Origin: CAZAPG01 sp964486935
GTDB taxonomy: Bacteria; Chloroflexota; Anaerolineae; 4572-78; J111
Direction: 5' to 3'
DNA: 64,000 bases
NCBI GenBank assembly: GCA_964486935.1
Contig: CAZAPG010000034.1
Coordinates: 15,399-79,398 of the forward strand
Positions 8,890 to 17,875 of this stretch are shown piece after piece (position 1 is the stretch's first letter; the number at the start of each line of letters is the position of its first letter). The notes below the pieces were generated by a model. It saw nothing but the letters and a program-made list of their open reading frames with translations, was not told the origin of the DNA and ran no database searches. Position numbers and translations under genes: made by a program.

Positions 8890-10059
8890 TTAGACGTTTA
8901 TTGGATAGCGCCCAACGGCGCGGGCTGTCTTGAGCATGGCCAGGTAATATTCGGGTTTGACCCCCGGATGAATGGAGTTGCTGCTGGAGAGGATAAAGCC
9001 GCCGCCCGGCGCTGCGGCCCGGATGACCTGCTCGGTTTGGGCTTTGACTGCGGCAACCGGGCCGTTGACCAGCACGGTAGAACAATCGACATTGCCCAGC
9101 AGGGTCAGCCGGTCGCCGTAATCACGCTTGAGCTGGGCAATGTCCATCCCGGCTCGCGGCTCGATGGCGTGAAAGCCGTCCACGCCGGCGGCAATCATAC
9201 CCTCGATGAGCATGTTGACGTTGCCATCGGTGTGTTTAATGTAGGGCACGCCGTAGCGGTGGCACAGGCCGGTAATCTGTTTGAGGCGCGGAAAGACAAA
9301 CTCCTCAAAATGTTTGGGCGAAAACATGGGGGCGCGGGTGGCGGCCCAATCGTAGCCGCCGTGAACGCCATCGACGCCGCGCTTGAGCATCTCTTCCAGC
9401 AGCATGAGGGTGACGCGCAGCCGCGCATCCAGGTAGCGATGAATCAGGTTGGGGGCCAGAATCAAGCCGATGAGAAAATGCTCGGCCCAATCCCAGGTAG
9501 AGCCGATTTCCACATCGGCCACGCCCATAACAAACCGGTCTTGCCCCAACTGGCGCACAAAGGTGTCAACCGGCGTAAAATCCCAATCGGCCAGGTCTGG
9601 CTCGCTGGCTTCCATCGCTGCGGTTAGCCGCTCCAGTTCGTCCAAACCGCCCTCCCGCAGCGAGGAGTTGACCTGGTCGTACATGTCGCTGTCGGGGCTG
9701 TACATGCAGAGGCTCCACTGGCCGGTGGCGGGGTCGGTAAATTTCCAGAGATAGGGTTCAATTTGTTCCGGTACGGCGGGTTGGCGCGGCACCGGGTAGG
9801 CGTTGGCGTAGGCGTCCAGGTCTAACGTTTGCCACAGTTCAATTTCATCGGCGACCCGCTGCCAGTGATATTCTTTTATGCTGCCGGTTCTCAGCGCCTT
9901 GTTTTGGGCCACGCCGCGGGCGTGCCCGCCAAACCCGCACAGGGTTGGACGCCCCAGCACGTGGCTGGCGGTCGGGTTGTCGATGGTTAGTTCGAAAACA
10001 GGCACGCGGTCGGCTTCGCAATGGGCAAAGGCCAGCTTGACTCGTTCTTTACCGTTCAC
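8890..10059 (-). CDS. Uroporphyrinogen decarboxylase (URO-D) family protein, methyltransferase-like
   Basis: A 389-residue URO-D-fold protein. It starts MNGKERVKLAFAHCEADRVPV, the usual opening of the MtaA-like branch rather than of true HemE. It also has a long insert around residues 90-150, YIKHTDGNVNMLIEGM near 275 and LLGNVDCSTVL near 325, whose His and Cys could bind zinc. MtaA/MtbA-type relatives transfer methyl groups from corrinoid proteins to a thiol or pterin. It starts three bases after the permease stop, so it is cotranscribed. The pairing with a pterin-binding methyltransferase two genes on supports methyl transfer rather than haem synthesis. Confidence 0.78.
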   Translation of the reverse strand: MNGKERVKLAFAHCEADRVPVFELTIDNPTASHVLGRPTLCGFGGHARGVAQNKALRTGSIKEYHWQRVADEIELWQTLDLDAYANAYPVPRQPAVPEQIEPYLWKFTDPATGQWSLCMYSPDSDMYDQVNSSLREGGLDELERLTAAMEASEPDLADWDFTPVDTFVRQLGQDRFVMGVADVEIGSTWDWAEHFLIGLILAPNLIHRYLDARLRVTLMLLEEMLKRGVDGVHGGYDWAATRAPMFSPKHFEEFVFPRLKQITGLCHRYGVPYIKHTDGNVNMLIEGMIAAGVDGFHAIEPRAGMDIAQLKRDYGDRLTLLGNVDCSTVLVNGPVAAVKAQTEQVIRAAAPGGGFILSSSNSIHPGVKPEYYLAMLKTARAVGRYPINV

Positions 10060-10062
10060 GCT

Positions 10063-10956
10063 TTATCCTTTGACTGCGCCTTCGACCATGCCCTGCAAAA
10101 AGGCCCGGCGGGCAAACAAAAAGAGCAGGATGCCGGGAATCATAATGAGCACGCAGGCCGCATTGAGTAACTCGTTGTTGTTGCCGGTGAGCTGGTTTTG
10201 AAAGTCGAACAGGCCCACCGTGGCTGTTTTCATGGCTGTGCTCGAAAGCAAAATCAGGGCGGTCAGGAAGTCGTTAAAATTGTAGACAAAATTAATCATA
10301 AAGACGGCAATCAACCCCGGCATCGAGATGGGGACCACCACATAAAGCAGGGTTTGGAACGGGGTGGCGCCATCGACGGCGGCGGCCTCTTCTAGCACCC
10401 GGGGAATGCTTTTGTAAAAGCCCATCATCACCCAAATGCCAAAGGGTACGCCGTAGGCTCCGTAAACCAGAATCATAATCAGGTAGGTATCCAGAATCCC
10501 CAAATCGCTGGCCAGTTTGTAGAGGGGAATCAGGTTGGTCAGGCCGGGCAGCATCATCATGCCCAAAATGAAGAGCATAAAGAAATTCCGGCCAAAAAAT
10601 CTGAAGCGGGCAAAGGCGTAGCCGGCCATGGCGGCGATGAGGGTGGTGGCCGTAGCCCCGCCCAGGCTGTTGATGCCGCTGTTGAGAATATTGCGCAAGA
10701 AGCGGGGCGTCGATAAAAGCCGGGCGTAATGTTCAAAATAAAGTCCATCCTGGGGAATAATTTCTAGAGAGAGGCCGTAGCCCTTGGGCCGCAGCGAGGT
10801 CAAAATGGTGTAAAAAATTGGAAACAGAACCACCAGGCACAGGCTGATGAGTAAAATTTGGACAATCAAGGACTCCCACCGGGTGAGCCACTGATTAAGC
10901 GCCGAGTCTTTTGCTGGCGATGCAGGCATGGGCTGCCTTTGTGTTTGAACGCTCAT
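10063..10956 (-). CDS. Sugar ABC transporter permease, MalG-type
   Basis: A 297-residue inner-membrane permease of the carbohydrate CUT1 type. It has six hydrophobic segments and a large external loop after the first. The EAA loop EEAAAVDGATPFQTLLYVV and the following PGL turn are near residue 205, where the ATPase docks. No ATPase gene is nearby, so the system probably shares an MsmK/UgpC-type ATPase encoded elsewhere, as is common for CUT1 transporters. It is 27 bases downstream of the MalF-type gene. Confidence 0.92.
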   Translation of the reverse strand: MSVQTQRQPMPASPAKDSALNQWLTRWESLIVQILLISLCLVVLFPIFYTILTSLRPKGYGLSLEIIPQDGLYFEHYARLLSTPRFLRNILNSGINSLGGATATTLIAAMAGYAFARFRFFGRNFFMLFILGMMMLPGLTNLIPLYKLASDLGILDTYLIMILVYGAYGVPFGIWVMMGFYKSIPRVLEEAAAVDGATPFQTLLYVVVPISMPGLIAVFMINFVYNFNDFLTALILLSSTAMKTATVGLFDFQNQLTGNNNELLNAACVLIMIPGILLFLFARRAFLQGMVEGAVKG

Positions 10957-10983
10957 ACTATCCCTCTCTTTCTCAAAGCCGCC

Positions 10984-11844
10984 TTAATCCAGAACTGTTT
11001 GGCTGCGCAAGGTGCGGATATAAATAACGGCCAGCAGCGCGTTCAGCAGAAACATAATTACCGATAGCGCCGCCCCGTAGCCAAAATTAAAGAAAAGAAT
11101 GGCCTCGCGGTACATGTACAGGCTCAAAACTTCGGTAGCGCGGCCCGGCCCGCCGCCGGTAATAGATAAAAATAGTCCGGCGGCATTGATGGCGATAATG
11201 GTTAAAAAAACAACCGTTACCTGAGTGGTCGGCAGCAGCAGCGGCCAGGTTATTTTCCAGAAGGTCTGCCAGCGGCTGGCCCCATCAATGGCGGCGGCTT
11301 CGTTCAGGTCGCGGGGGATGGTTTGCAGCCCGGCCAGCAACAACAACATGGCAAAAGCCACAGTGCGCCAGATGGTGGCTCCGGTAACAACGCCCATCGC
11401 TCCGCCGGCGCTGCCCAAAAAAACAAGGTTGTTAAACACAGGCCCCAACCAGTTTTGCAGCAGGCCAAATTGGGGCAAAAAGAGCCAGCGAAACATCACC
11501 CCCGAAACAATCTCCGATAACATCCAGGGGACAAAGATGATGGTCATATAAATGCCGCCCAAACTGACTCCGCTGTTAAACATCAGGGCCAGAATAAAGG
11601 CAAAAAACATAACCAGCGCTAAAAAAAATAACCCAAAAACCGCGGTATTTTGCAGGCTTTCCCAAAAATTGCTGCTTTTGAAAATAATCTCAAAGTTTCG
11701 CAGCCCCACAAATTCTAACTGGCCGCGATTAGAGCGGTTCAAACTGAGATAAAGGCTGTACAGCGTTGGATACAGGCTAACAGTGATAATAAAAATTAGC
11801 GCCGGGGTAATTAACAGGTAAGGATACAATTTGTTGACTCGCAT
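10984..11844 (-). CDS. Sugar ABC transporter permease, MalF-type
   Basis: A 286-residue CUT1 permease with six hydrophobic segments. The EAA loop reads NEAAAIDGASRWQTFWKITWP near residue 190. The short N-terminus (MRVNKLYPYLLITPAL) is usual for UgpA/MsmF-like members. It forms the membrane channel with the MalG-type protein and receives sugar from the lipoprotein encoded just upstream. Confidence 0.92.
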   Translation of the reverse strand: MRVNKLYPYLLITPALIFIITVSLYPTLYSLYLSLNRSNRGQLEFVGLRNFEIIFKSSNFWESLQNTAVFGLFFLALVMFFAFILALMFNSGVSLGGIYMTIIFVPWMLSEIVSGVMFRWLFLPQFGLLQNWLGPVFNNLVFLGSAGGAMGVVTGATIWRTVAFAMLLLLAGLQTIPRDLNEAAAIDGASRWQTFWKITWPLLLPTTQVTVVFLTIIAINAAGLFLSITGGGPGRATEVLSLYMYREAILFFNFGYGAALSVIMFLLNALLAVIYIRTLRSQTVLD

Positions 11845-11922
11845 CGACCGCCCCCTTTTTGTTATTGACCGGTAAAAAGATTGTGCCAGGTTAGCAGCAA
11901 CGCCAACCTGGCACAGATTGGC

Positions 11923-13299
11923 TTACCAGTAACGGTTCAACACTTCTTCTTCGGCCTGTTTTAGCCGCTCCATTGGGTCGATGGTGGGGTCAAGCAGCAT
12001 TTCCTGAAAGGCGATGGCCAGCGTGTCCAAACTTTCCACGTAGTAGGGGCTTTGTTCCATATAGCGGCCCTGCTCGCTCAGAATCCGGTCTACTTCGCTG
12101 TAGAAACCGCTATCAAACTGGCCGGCCTGATAAGCGGCTTTGGTGGTAGGGATACCAAATTGAGCTTCGGCCCATTTGGCCAGAAATTCCGGCTGCATGT
12201 AGCCGCGCAACCAGGCCCGCGCGCCTTCCGGATTTTTGGCTCCCTTGGGCACTACCCAGCCTTCGCTGACCATGAACACCTGCGGCGGGCCGCCGTTAAA
12301 GCTAACTCCGCCGGTCATGCCTGTTTCGCCGGCATCCACCGAGTCCTTTAAGCCGGGCACAAAAATGGCCGACCAACTGCCGCCGCGCATCGAGGCGGCT
12401 TCGCCGTTCATCCACGGGGCTTCGGCGTCGGCCCAATCGCCGGTAATGTTAACGGCCGGAATGTATTCGTTGTTAACCAGCTCCCTGGCAAATTCAACCA
12501 CCTCGACCATCTCTTCGCTGGCCCAGGCCGGCTTGCCCTCTTCATCAAAAATATGGCCGCCGTTAGAGTAAACGTAGGGCGCCCAGGATAACTCAATAGC
12601 TCCGTAGCTGCGACCGGCAAAAAAGGTGGTAAAATATTCACCTTTTTCTTTAATGGTCGGGGCTGCGGCCAGCCAATCCTCACTGGTTTGGGGAAAGCCT
12701 TCTGGGAAGTCGGCTTTGCTATAAAACATCATGCTGCCCCGCACGTTGTGGGCCACGCAAACCCGCTCGCCGTTGATGACGCAGGCCAGCTTGTCGCCGT
12801 CGGTCAGTTCGGCTACCCACGGCTCACCTTTGAGCAAGTCGTCCAGCGGCATCAAAGCGCCCGCATCGAGCAGCGAGGGGATGTGCTGGCTGCCCGCCTC
12901 AACCACATCGGGCACATTGCCGCCAGATTGCACGGCCAGCGCCAACTTGGGCGAAAGCTGGTCCCAGGCAATTTGCTCATAAACAACAGTGATGCCCGTT
13001 TCTTTTTCAAAATCATCAACTCGTTGTTTTAACGACACGCTGTTCTGGTCTTCGGTGTCCGTCAAATCGTAACGAGACCAGATAGTGATGGAGCCGGCTT
13101 CTTCCGGCATCGCTTCTTCCTCGGCGGCTTCTTCTTCAGGCGCTGCCTCTTGTTGGGCCGGCGCCGCTTCTTCAGCAGGGGCGGCTTCTTCCTGGGCTGG
13201 GGCTGCCGGTTCTGCCGGGGCGGGTTGGCCGCCGCAAGCTGCCAGGAGTAAGGCTAACAGCGCCATCAAAGTCATCGTCCAGATTATTCGCTTATTCAT
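11923..13299 (-). CDS. Sugar ABC transporter substrate-binding lipoprotein
   Basis: A 458-residue family-1 solute-binding protein. The signal peptide ends at the lipobox LLAAC (Cys about 22). A strongly biased Ala/Pro/Glu linker covers residues 24-70, then comes the binding domain (ITIWSRYDLTDTEDQNSV, FEKETGITVVYEQIAWDQL, VPDVVEAGS). Because the operon carries an alpha-xylosidase-like GH31, the ligand may be a xylose-containing oligosaccharide; this is inference. A GGAGGAG site lies upstream, and the ATG overlaps the stop of a short upstream reading frame (13292-13384), which suggests translational coupling. Confidence 0.92.
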   Translation of the reverse strand: MNKRIIWTMTLMALLALLLAACGGQPAPAEPAAPAQEEAAPAEEAAPAQQEAAPEEEAAEEEAMPEEAGSITIWSRYDLTDTEDQNSVSLKQRVDDFEKETGITVVYEQIAWDQLSPKLALAVQSGGNVPDVVEAGSQHIPSLLDAGALMPLDDLLKGEPWVAELTDGDKLACVINGERVCVAHNVRGSMMFYSKADFPEGFPQTSEDWLAAAPTIKEKGEYFTTFFAGRSYGAIELSWAPYVYSNGGHIFDEEGKPAWASEEMVEVVEFARELVNNEYIPAVNITGDWADAEAPWMNGEAASMRGGSWSAIFVPGLKDSVDAGETGMTGGVSFNGGPPQVFMVSEGWVVPKGAKNPEGARAWLRGYMQPEFLAKWAEAQFGIPTTKAAYQAGQFDSGFYSEVDRILSEQGRYMEQSPYYVESLDTLAIAFQEMLLDPTIDPMERLKQAEEEVLNRYW

Positions 13300-13384
13300 G
13301 ATAAATCTCCTCCGCTAGCAAATGTTTGACAATTTCTAAACGTGTCAGGCTTAGATGAGGTAAAAAATTTAGATAGACTGGCAA
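13292..13384 (-). CDS. Possible 30-residue leader peptide coupled to the sugar-binding protein
   Basis: AAGGAGGTGA, a ten-base match to the anti-Shine-Dalgarno sequence, lies one base before a TTG that opens a 30-codon frame. The peptide is rich in Leu (seven residues) and ends at a TAA inside the ATGAATAA that starts the binding-protein gene. It begins 21 bases after the GH31 stop. The strong site with no other gene to serve supports translation and coupling, but the TTG start and short spacing are weaknesses. The site could instead be a remnant. Confidence 0.35.
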   Translation of the reverse strand: MPVYLNFLPHLSLTRLEIVKHLLAEEIYHE

Positions 13385-13405
13385 TTCACCTCCTTGCATA
13401 ATGGG

Positions 13406-15808
13406 TCAATCTGACAGGATAAACTCAACCGTTGTGGCGCTCTGGCCATCAAAACGAACCCGCTGCCCGCCTTGATGCCTCTCCAGCGGCAGCGACTTGC
13501 CCGCACTCTGGGCGCTTTTTGCCGACACGCCATACAGTATCAGCTCCACGCTGCCGGGCGCAGGGTCTACTTCAACCGTTAACTGGCCGGCGCGACGCGT
13601 AACGCGCGCGCTGATTTGCGGTTTGTCTTCATTGTAAATAATGGTCTCGTGTGACTCCTGCGGCTGGTAAAGTGCCAGCGTCAGCGGGTCGAGCGGTTTT
13701 TCATCGGCAAAGGCCAGCTCAGGCCCCATTGGAATGATGGCCCCGGCCCGCACCCAAACCGGAATCGTGTCGAGCGGCGCGTCTATGTCGAGCCACTGCC
13801 CGCCGGATTGGGGCTGTTTGCTCCAGTAGTCAAGCCAGATGCCTGCCGGCAGATACACCCGGCAGCGATGGTCGGCCCGCAGAACCGGCGCAACCAGCAA
13901 GTCGTCGCCAAACAGGTATTGCCAATCCAGATGATGCGTGTTGGCATCGTGCGGATATTCCAGCAGCAGGGGTTTGACCAGCGGCAGGCCGGTTTGGGTC
14001 GATTTGACGGCCTGGGAGTAGATGTAGGGCAGCAGCCGGTAGCGCAATTTTAGATAGCGACGGGCAATCTCTTCTACCTGTGGGCCATAGCTCCACGGTT
14101 CGCGGGGCTGTTTGCCGTGCGCCCGCAAGTGCGACGAGAAGACCCCAAATTGCAGCCAGCGAATGTAGGTGAGGGCGTCTTTGGGGTAGTCAGCCTGGGT
14201 TTCAAAATCAAACGCCTGGGGCGAGTAGTCAAAGCCGCCTACATCGTGGCTGCAAAACGGCACACCCGACAGCCCGTAACTGAGCAGGCCGCGCAGTTGG
14301 CCGGCCATCTGGTCCAGGCTGCTGTAGCTATCGCCGCCCCACTGCACGGGGTACCGCTGCGAGCCGGCATAGCCGGAGCGACCCCAGGTTAAGCCCCGGC
14401 CAAAACGGCGTTTGGTTAGTTCAAACACGGTTTTGTTGTACAGCAGCGGGTACAGGTTGTGCATTTCCAAACCGGTGCGGCCATCAAAATAAATAGCGTC
14501 AGCCGGAGACTGCTCGCCAAAATCGGTTTTAAAAACAGCCACGCCTATCTCTAACAAGGCGTCTAATTTGTCCTCAAACCAGCGGCGGGCGGCGGGATTG
14601 GTAAAATCAACGGCGGCCAGGGTGTTGCCGCTAAAGCTTTCGATAATTGGAGCCGGGTTGTCGCTGGCGGGCCGGCGCACAAAATAGCCATTGGCAAGCC
14701 CTTCATTGTAGGCTTTAGAGCCGGCGGGTACATAGGGGTGAATCCAGAGACAGGTTCGCAACCCCTGGTCGCGCAGTGTTTGAGTCATCTGCTGCGGTTG
14801 GGGAAAGCTTTGCCGGTCCCATTCAAAGGTTGTCCAGGGGGGATCGCCCATCCACCAGGGGTCCAGGCTGATAACGTCGGCGGGAAAATCGCGGGCACGC
14901 ATCTGGCGGGCCACTTCTTCTACCTCGGCCTGGCTTTTATAGCCGCAGCGTGATATCCAAAAACCAAAGGACCATTTGGGCGGCATCGGAGCGCGACCGG
15001 TTAATTCCGTATAAGCCGATAGTATCTGTTTGAGGGAAGGGCCATAAATCAGAAAGTAGTCAAGCTGGTTGTCGGCCACATGCAGCGAGTAGGAAATGCT
15101 CGACTGGCTGCCCATGCGGTAAACAATGGGGTAAGTAGTGTGCAGAAACAGGCCGTAGCCGGCGGAACTCATAAAAAAGGGAACGTTTTTGTAAGAGCGC
15201 TGGCTGCTGACGTTGCCGGAATCAACCGCCCAGGAGGTCATCTTCTGCCCCCACTTGTTGAGCGAGGTAAATTTTTCGCCAAAGCCGTAAAATCGTTCGC
15301 CGGGCGCAACCGCCACGGTTTCGCGGGTGGTCAGGCTGCCATCGGGTTGCTGCTCAAAGCCGGTGGGCGGCGCCTCGTAGCCGGGGCCGTAGGCGCGGTC
15401 ATCAACGCGCTGGCTAAATAAGGGCGTTGGCTGGTTGCCGGCAAAAACGCGCATATGCCAGGGAAACCGCTGAAATTCTACCCGCACCGGCCCGGCCTCA
15501 AGAGTCACTCCCTGGGCGTTCCTCTTCAGGTTGAAGGGAGGCGTGGGCCACTGCTCAACCTCCGGGATTAATATTTCGGCAGGCCCCGGTTTGACCTTTT
15601 CTGGACTCATTCGCACCCGCAAAATATTCGGTTTGATTACGTCAACCTGAAAAATTGCCGGCTGACCATTTGCCAGTTGACTCTCAAAGCGAACGCCGGT
15701 CTCGGTGCGGGTGTAATCGGTCCAGCGGCGCAGGTGGGTGGTGGAAACCGGAACGGCCATGACATCAAGGGGTGCGGTCAGGGCTTGCCAGTCGATGGGT
15801 TTGTGCAT
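13406..15808 (-). CDS. GH31 glycosidase, alpha-xylosidase (YicI)-like
   Basis: An 800-residue family-31 glycoside hydrolase: N-terminal beta-sandwich to about residue 265, catalytic barrel from about 275, C-terminal beta domains after about 600. The nucleophile motif FKTDFGEQSP has Asp 429, and WGGDSYSS has the acid/base Asp 493. KTDFGE is the form found in the alpha-xylosidase YicI rather than the WxDMNE of alpha-glucosidases, so release of alpha-xylosyl residues from oligosaccharides is the best guess. No signal peptide is present, so it acts on imported sugar. I chose the ATG at 15808 because GGGAG lies eight bases upstream; an in-frame GTG at 15817 lacks spacing. It follows the LacI gene by 23 bases. 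Confidence 0.88.
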   Translation of the reverse strand: MHKPIDWQALTAPLDVMAVPVSTTHLRRWTDYTRTETGVRFESQLANGQPAIFQVDVIKPNILRVRMSPEKVKPGPAEILIPEVEQWPTPPFNLKRNAQGVTLEAGPVRVEFQRFPWHMRVFAGNQPTPLFSQRVDDRAYGPGYEAPPTGFEQQPDGSLTTRETVAVAPGERFYGFGEKFTSLNKWGQKMTSWAVDSGNVSSQRSYKNVPFFMSSAGYGLFLHTTYPIVYRMGSQSSISYSLHVADNQLDYFLIYGPSLKQILSAYTELTGRAPMPPKWSFGFWISRCGYKSQAEVEEVARQMRARDFPADVISLDPWWMGDPPWTTFEWDRQSFPQPQQMTQTLRDQGLRTCLWIHPYVPAGSKAYNEGLANGYFVRRPASDNPAPIIESFSGNTLAAVDFTNPAARRWFEDKLDALLEIGVAVFKTDFGEQSPADAIYFDGRTGLEMHNLYPLLYNKTVFELTKRRFGRGLTWGRSGYAGSQRYPVQWGGDSYSSLDQMAGQLRGLLSYGLSGVPFCSHDVGGFDYSPQAFDFETQADYPKDALTYIRWLQFGVFSSHLRAHGKQPREPWSYGPQVEEIARRYLKLRYRLLPYIYSQAVKSTQTGLPLVKPLLLEYPHDANTHHLDWQYLFGDDLLVAPVLRADHRCRVYLPAGIWLDYWSKQPQSGGQWLDIDAPLDTIPVWVRAGAIIPMGPELAFADEKPLDPLTLALYQPQESHETIIYNEDKPQISARVTRRAGQLTVEVDPAPGSVELILYGVSAKSAQSAGKSLPLERHQGGQRVRFDGQSATTVEFILSD

Positions 15809-15831
15809 TGTTTTCACTCCCGGCAGTTCTG

Positions 15832-16845
15832 TTAGTTGATAGAGGCGGGCGGCGCGGTACTTTCTCCAATTATCAGGCGCGGTTTGACCAAAACCTGCGC
15901 CTGTGCGGGCGACTGGCCCGCCAGATATTTAAGGAGCATTGTGGCGGCCAGGTTGGTAATTTTTTCCGGCTCAATATCTACCGCGGTGGGTTTGAAAGGG
16001 GCAACATGAATAATGGTTGAGTAATCAAAGGTAATCAACGAGAGGTCGGTGGGGATTGATAGGCCCCGATTTTGGGCGGCCTGAGCGACGCCCCAAGCCG
16101 CCAGGTCATTCCACACAATTACGGCGGTGGTGTGCGGATGCCTATTGAGCAGGGCGTGGGTGGCGGCCTCGCCGCCGGCTGACGAAAGCTGGCAAGGCTG
16201 CATGAACCAGGCCAAATTGTGAAGCTGGCAGACCCGTTTAAACGCCTGTTGCGCCCGAGAGGCAAACCCAAAATTGGGCGCGTCCTGGTGCAGGTAGGCA
16301 ATCGAGCGGTGCCCCAACCCGACCAGATGGTTCACACATTCAGATATAGCCAGGTCGATATCCAAATCCACATAGGCCAGGCCGGTATTATCGGCGCACC
16401 GGCCGACCAGCACAAAAGGAAGGCCGCTTTGCCGCAATAGCTCAACTCGCGGGTCCTCTAACAGTACCTGCATCAAGATAAAGCCATCGGCCAGACTGCC
16501 CTGCACAAAAGATTGCAGGTGGTTTGAACTCTGCTGAGGGTGGGTCAATAATAAAAAAGCGTAATCGGCGTTGTTAATAACGTTGGCCGCGCCAACAATA
16601 AACTTTGTTTCCAGGCCGGAGATTTGAGGGGCGTAAAGGGGAAAAACAAAACCAATGGTTCGGCTTGGCTGGCCGGCCAGCCGCTGGGCAACCGGATGGG
16701 GTTGGTAGCCAAGCTGGTCTATCACCTGAAAAATGCGCTGCCGGGTATCTTCTGAAATGGGGCGTTTGCCACTGAGCGCGTGCGAAACAGTACTTTTGCT
16801 GACCCCTGCCTGCGCGGCTACATCGGCAATGGTGATGCGTTTCAA
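15832..16845 (-). CDS. LacI-family transcriptional repressor of the sugar operon
   Basis: A 337-residue LacI/GalR regulator. Residues 3-25 are the helix-turn-helix (ITIADVAAQAGVSKSTVSHA), followed by the hinge helix ending near QRLAGQ. The periplasmic-binding-protein-like sensor domain starts near residue 62 (RTIGFVFPLYAP). It should bind the two CAAACCGGTTTG palindromes upstream of its own gene and control itself together with the glycosidase and transporter downstream. The inducer is probably the imported sugar or a breakdown product. Confidence 0.93.
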   Translation of the reverse strand: MKRITIADVAAQAGVSKSTVSHALSGKRPISEDTRQRIFQVIDQLGYQPHPVAQRLAGQPSRTIGFVFPLYAPQISGLETKFIVGAANVINNADYAFLLLTHPQQSSNHLQSFVQGSLADGFILMQVLLEDPRVELLRQSGLPFVLVGRCADNTGLAYVDLDIDLAISECVNHLVGLGHRSIAYLHQDAPNFGFASRAQQAFKRVCQLHNLAWFMQPCQLSSAGGEAATHALLNRHPHTTAVIVWNDLAAWGVAQAAQNRGLSIPTDLSLITFDYSTIIHVAPFKPTAVDIEPEKITNLAATMLLKYLAGQSPAQAQVLVKPRLIIGESTAPPASIN

Positions 16846-16868
16846 GAGGCGGCTCCTTTGCCATAAAT

Positions 16869-16886
16869 CATCAAACCGGTTTGATG
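16869..16886. promoter_or_regulatory. LacI operator, downstream site
   Basis: CATCAAACCGGTTTGATG is a perfect 18-base palindrome with the central CG of LacI-family operators. It lies just downstream of the -10 box (16892-16897) and 24 bases before the repressor's ATG, so binding would block transcription starts. Confidence 0.85.
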
Positions 16887-16891
16887 ATTTG

Positions 16892-16920
16892 ATTATACAT
16901 CAAACCGGTTTGACAGGCAA
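16892..16920 (-). promoter_or_regulatory. LacI/GH31 operon promoter with embedded second operator
   Basis: On the minus strand TTGCCT (-35, 16915-16920) and TATAAT (-10, 16892-16897) are 17 bases apart. The 14-base palindrome TCAAACCGGTTTGA (16900-16913) fills the spacer. With the operator at 16869-16886, the -10 box is bracketed; the palindrome centres are 29 bases apart, close to three helical turns, which would suit side-by-side dimers. Confidence 0.75.
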
Positions 16921-17065
16921 TTTTGCCAGCCGGATTCACCTCAATGATTTTGAACACCAAAAACAATTTGACAAGTATGGGGAATTGCCAGGTGGAGCGG
17001 TTATGGCGCAAATTCTATCAGCAAAGCGCACCTGATGAAAGCCCCACAGAGTGATAGCGCTTGCG

Positions 17066-17875
17066 CTAAACCAGGCTTAAAAGCGTGGCGGCAAAACCGG
17101 CCAGAGCATCATACCCGGAATAGGCCCCAAACCGGGTGACACGTTGCGCCGCCTCAGCCACTTTGGGCGGGTCTTTTGAAACCAGGGCCTGCGCCAGTTT
17201 GTGCCACGGCTCCACAAATTGGCCTTTGGCGGCGGCGCTCAAAAACGCGGCGCTCAATACCGTGGTTCGGGGCGCGGCCACTCGCTCAATTTGGGCGGCC
17301 AGTTCTTCTCGACCAACCAGCCACAAGGCTGCCATCACCCCCACTATGTAATCATCGCCGCCAGGGGTCAGCCCCAGCCCCAATCCGGCCAACCGGCCCA
17401 CAGGCGGCTTGATGTTGTCGTTTTGAACGATAGCCCGTTGAAGCTCAACGGCTGCTTTCTGGATAGCTCGAACGATAATTTTTTCGGTGGGGCTTAGCCG
17501 GCTCAGATGGGGCCAGTCCGCATAGTTTTGTAACACGGCGGCAACAGCGGGGGCAAAAGTGAGGGGCGACCAGGGGCGAGGCAGGCCCGGTTCCCAGACG
17601 TCAGCCTGTTCCAGATTGAGTTGCCGGTTTCCAAGGGTCAGGCGGCGGGCGTCAATCCAAACCGGTTGATTGCAGGCCAGCGCTTCAAAAAAAGCGGGGG
17701 CATCGAGCGTAATAGAAAAAGGGCCTCGGCCAAGCTCCGGCGCTACCAGCGCAACCACCCGCTGGTTGGCGTCAATCAGGTTGCAGGCCCGGCGGAACAC
17801 GCTCCACACTCGCCCCTCAAAAGGGGTTGCAGCCAGCGCGTCCTTTAGTGGGCGGGCAATAGAGAGGGCCGTCAC
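17066..17875 (-). CDS. DUF2877 protein, AllH (YlbF)-like oxamate transcarbamylase subunit
   Basis: A 269-residue DUF2877 protein. The family signature GLGLTPGGDDYIVGVMAAL is near residue 170. E. coli YlbF, renamed AllH, is reported as one of three subunits (with FdrA/AllF and YlbE/AllG) of oxamate transcarbamylase, which phosphorolyses oxalurate to oxamate and carbamoyl phosphate. All three families are present in this operon but not adjacent. It overlaps the phosphosulfolactate-synthase homologue by four bases and is the last gene of the 17-gene run. A small hairpin (tagcgc/gcgcta) covers its stop codon. Confidence 0.82.
   Translation of the reverse strand: MTALSIARPLKDALAATPFEGRVWSVFRRACNLIDANQRVVALVAPELGRGPFSITLDAPAFFEALACNQPVWIDARRLTLGNRQLNLEQADVWEPGLPRPWSPLTFAPAVAAVLQNYADWPHLSRLSPTEKIIVRAIQKAAVELQRAIVQNDNIKPPVGRLAGLGLGLTPGGDDYIVGVMAALWLVGREELAAQIERVAAPRTTVLSAAFLSAAAKGQFVEPWHKLAQALVSKDPPKVAEAAQRVTRFGAYSGYDALAGFAATLLSLV

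Noticed and set aside
8890..10059. HemE (haem biosynthesis)
   Set aside because: The sequence belongs to the MtaA-like branch by its opening and insert, and the neighbours are sugar-transport genes rather than haem genes.
13320..13345. Third LacI operator before the sugar-binding-protein gene
   Set aside because: The tgaca-N11-tgtca inverted pair there does not match CAAACCGGTTTG and overlaps the possible leader frame.
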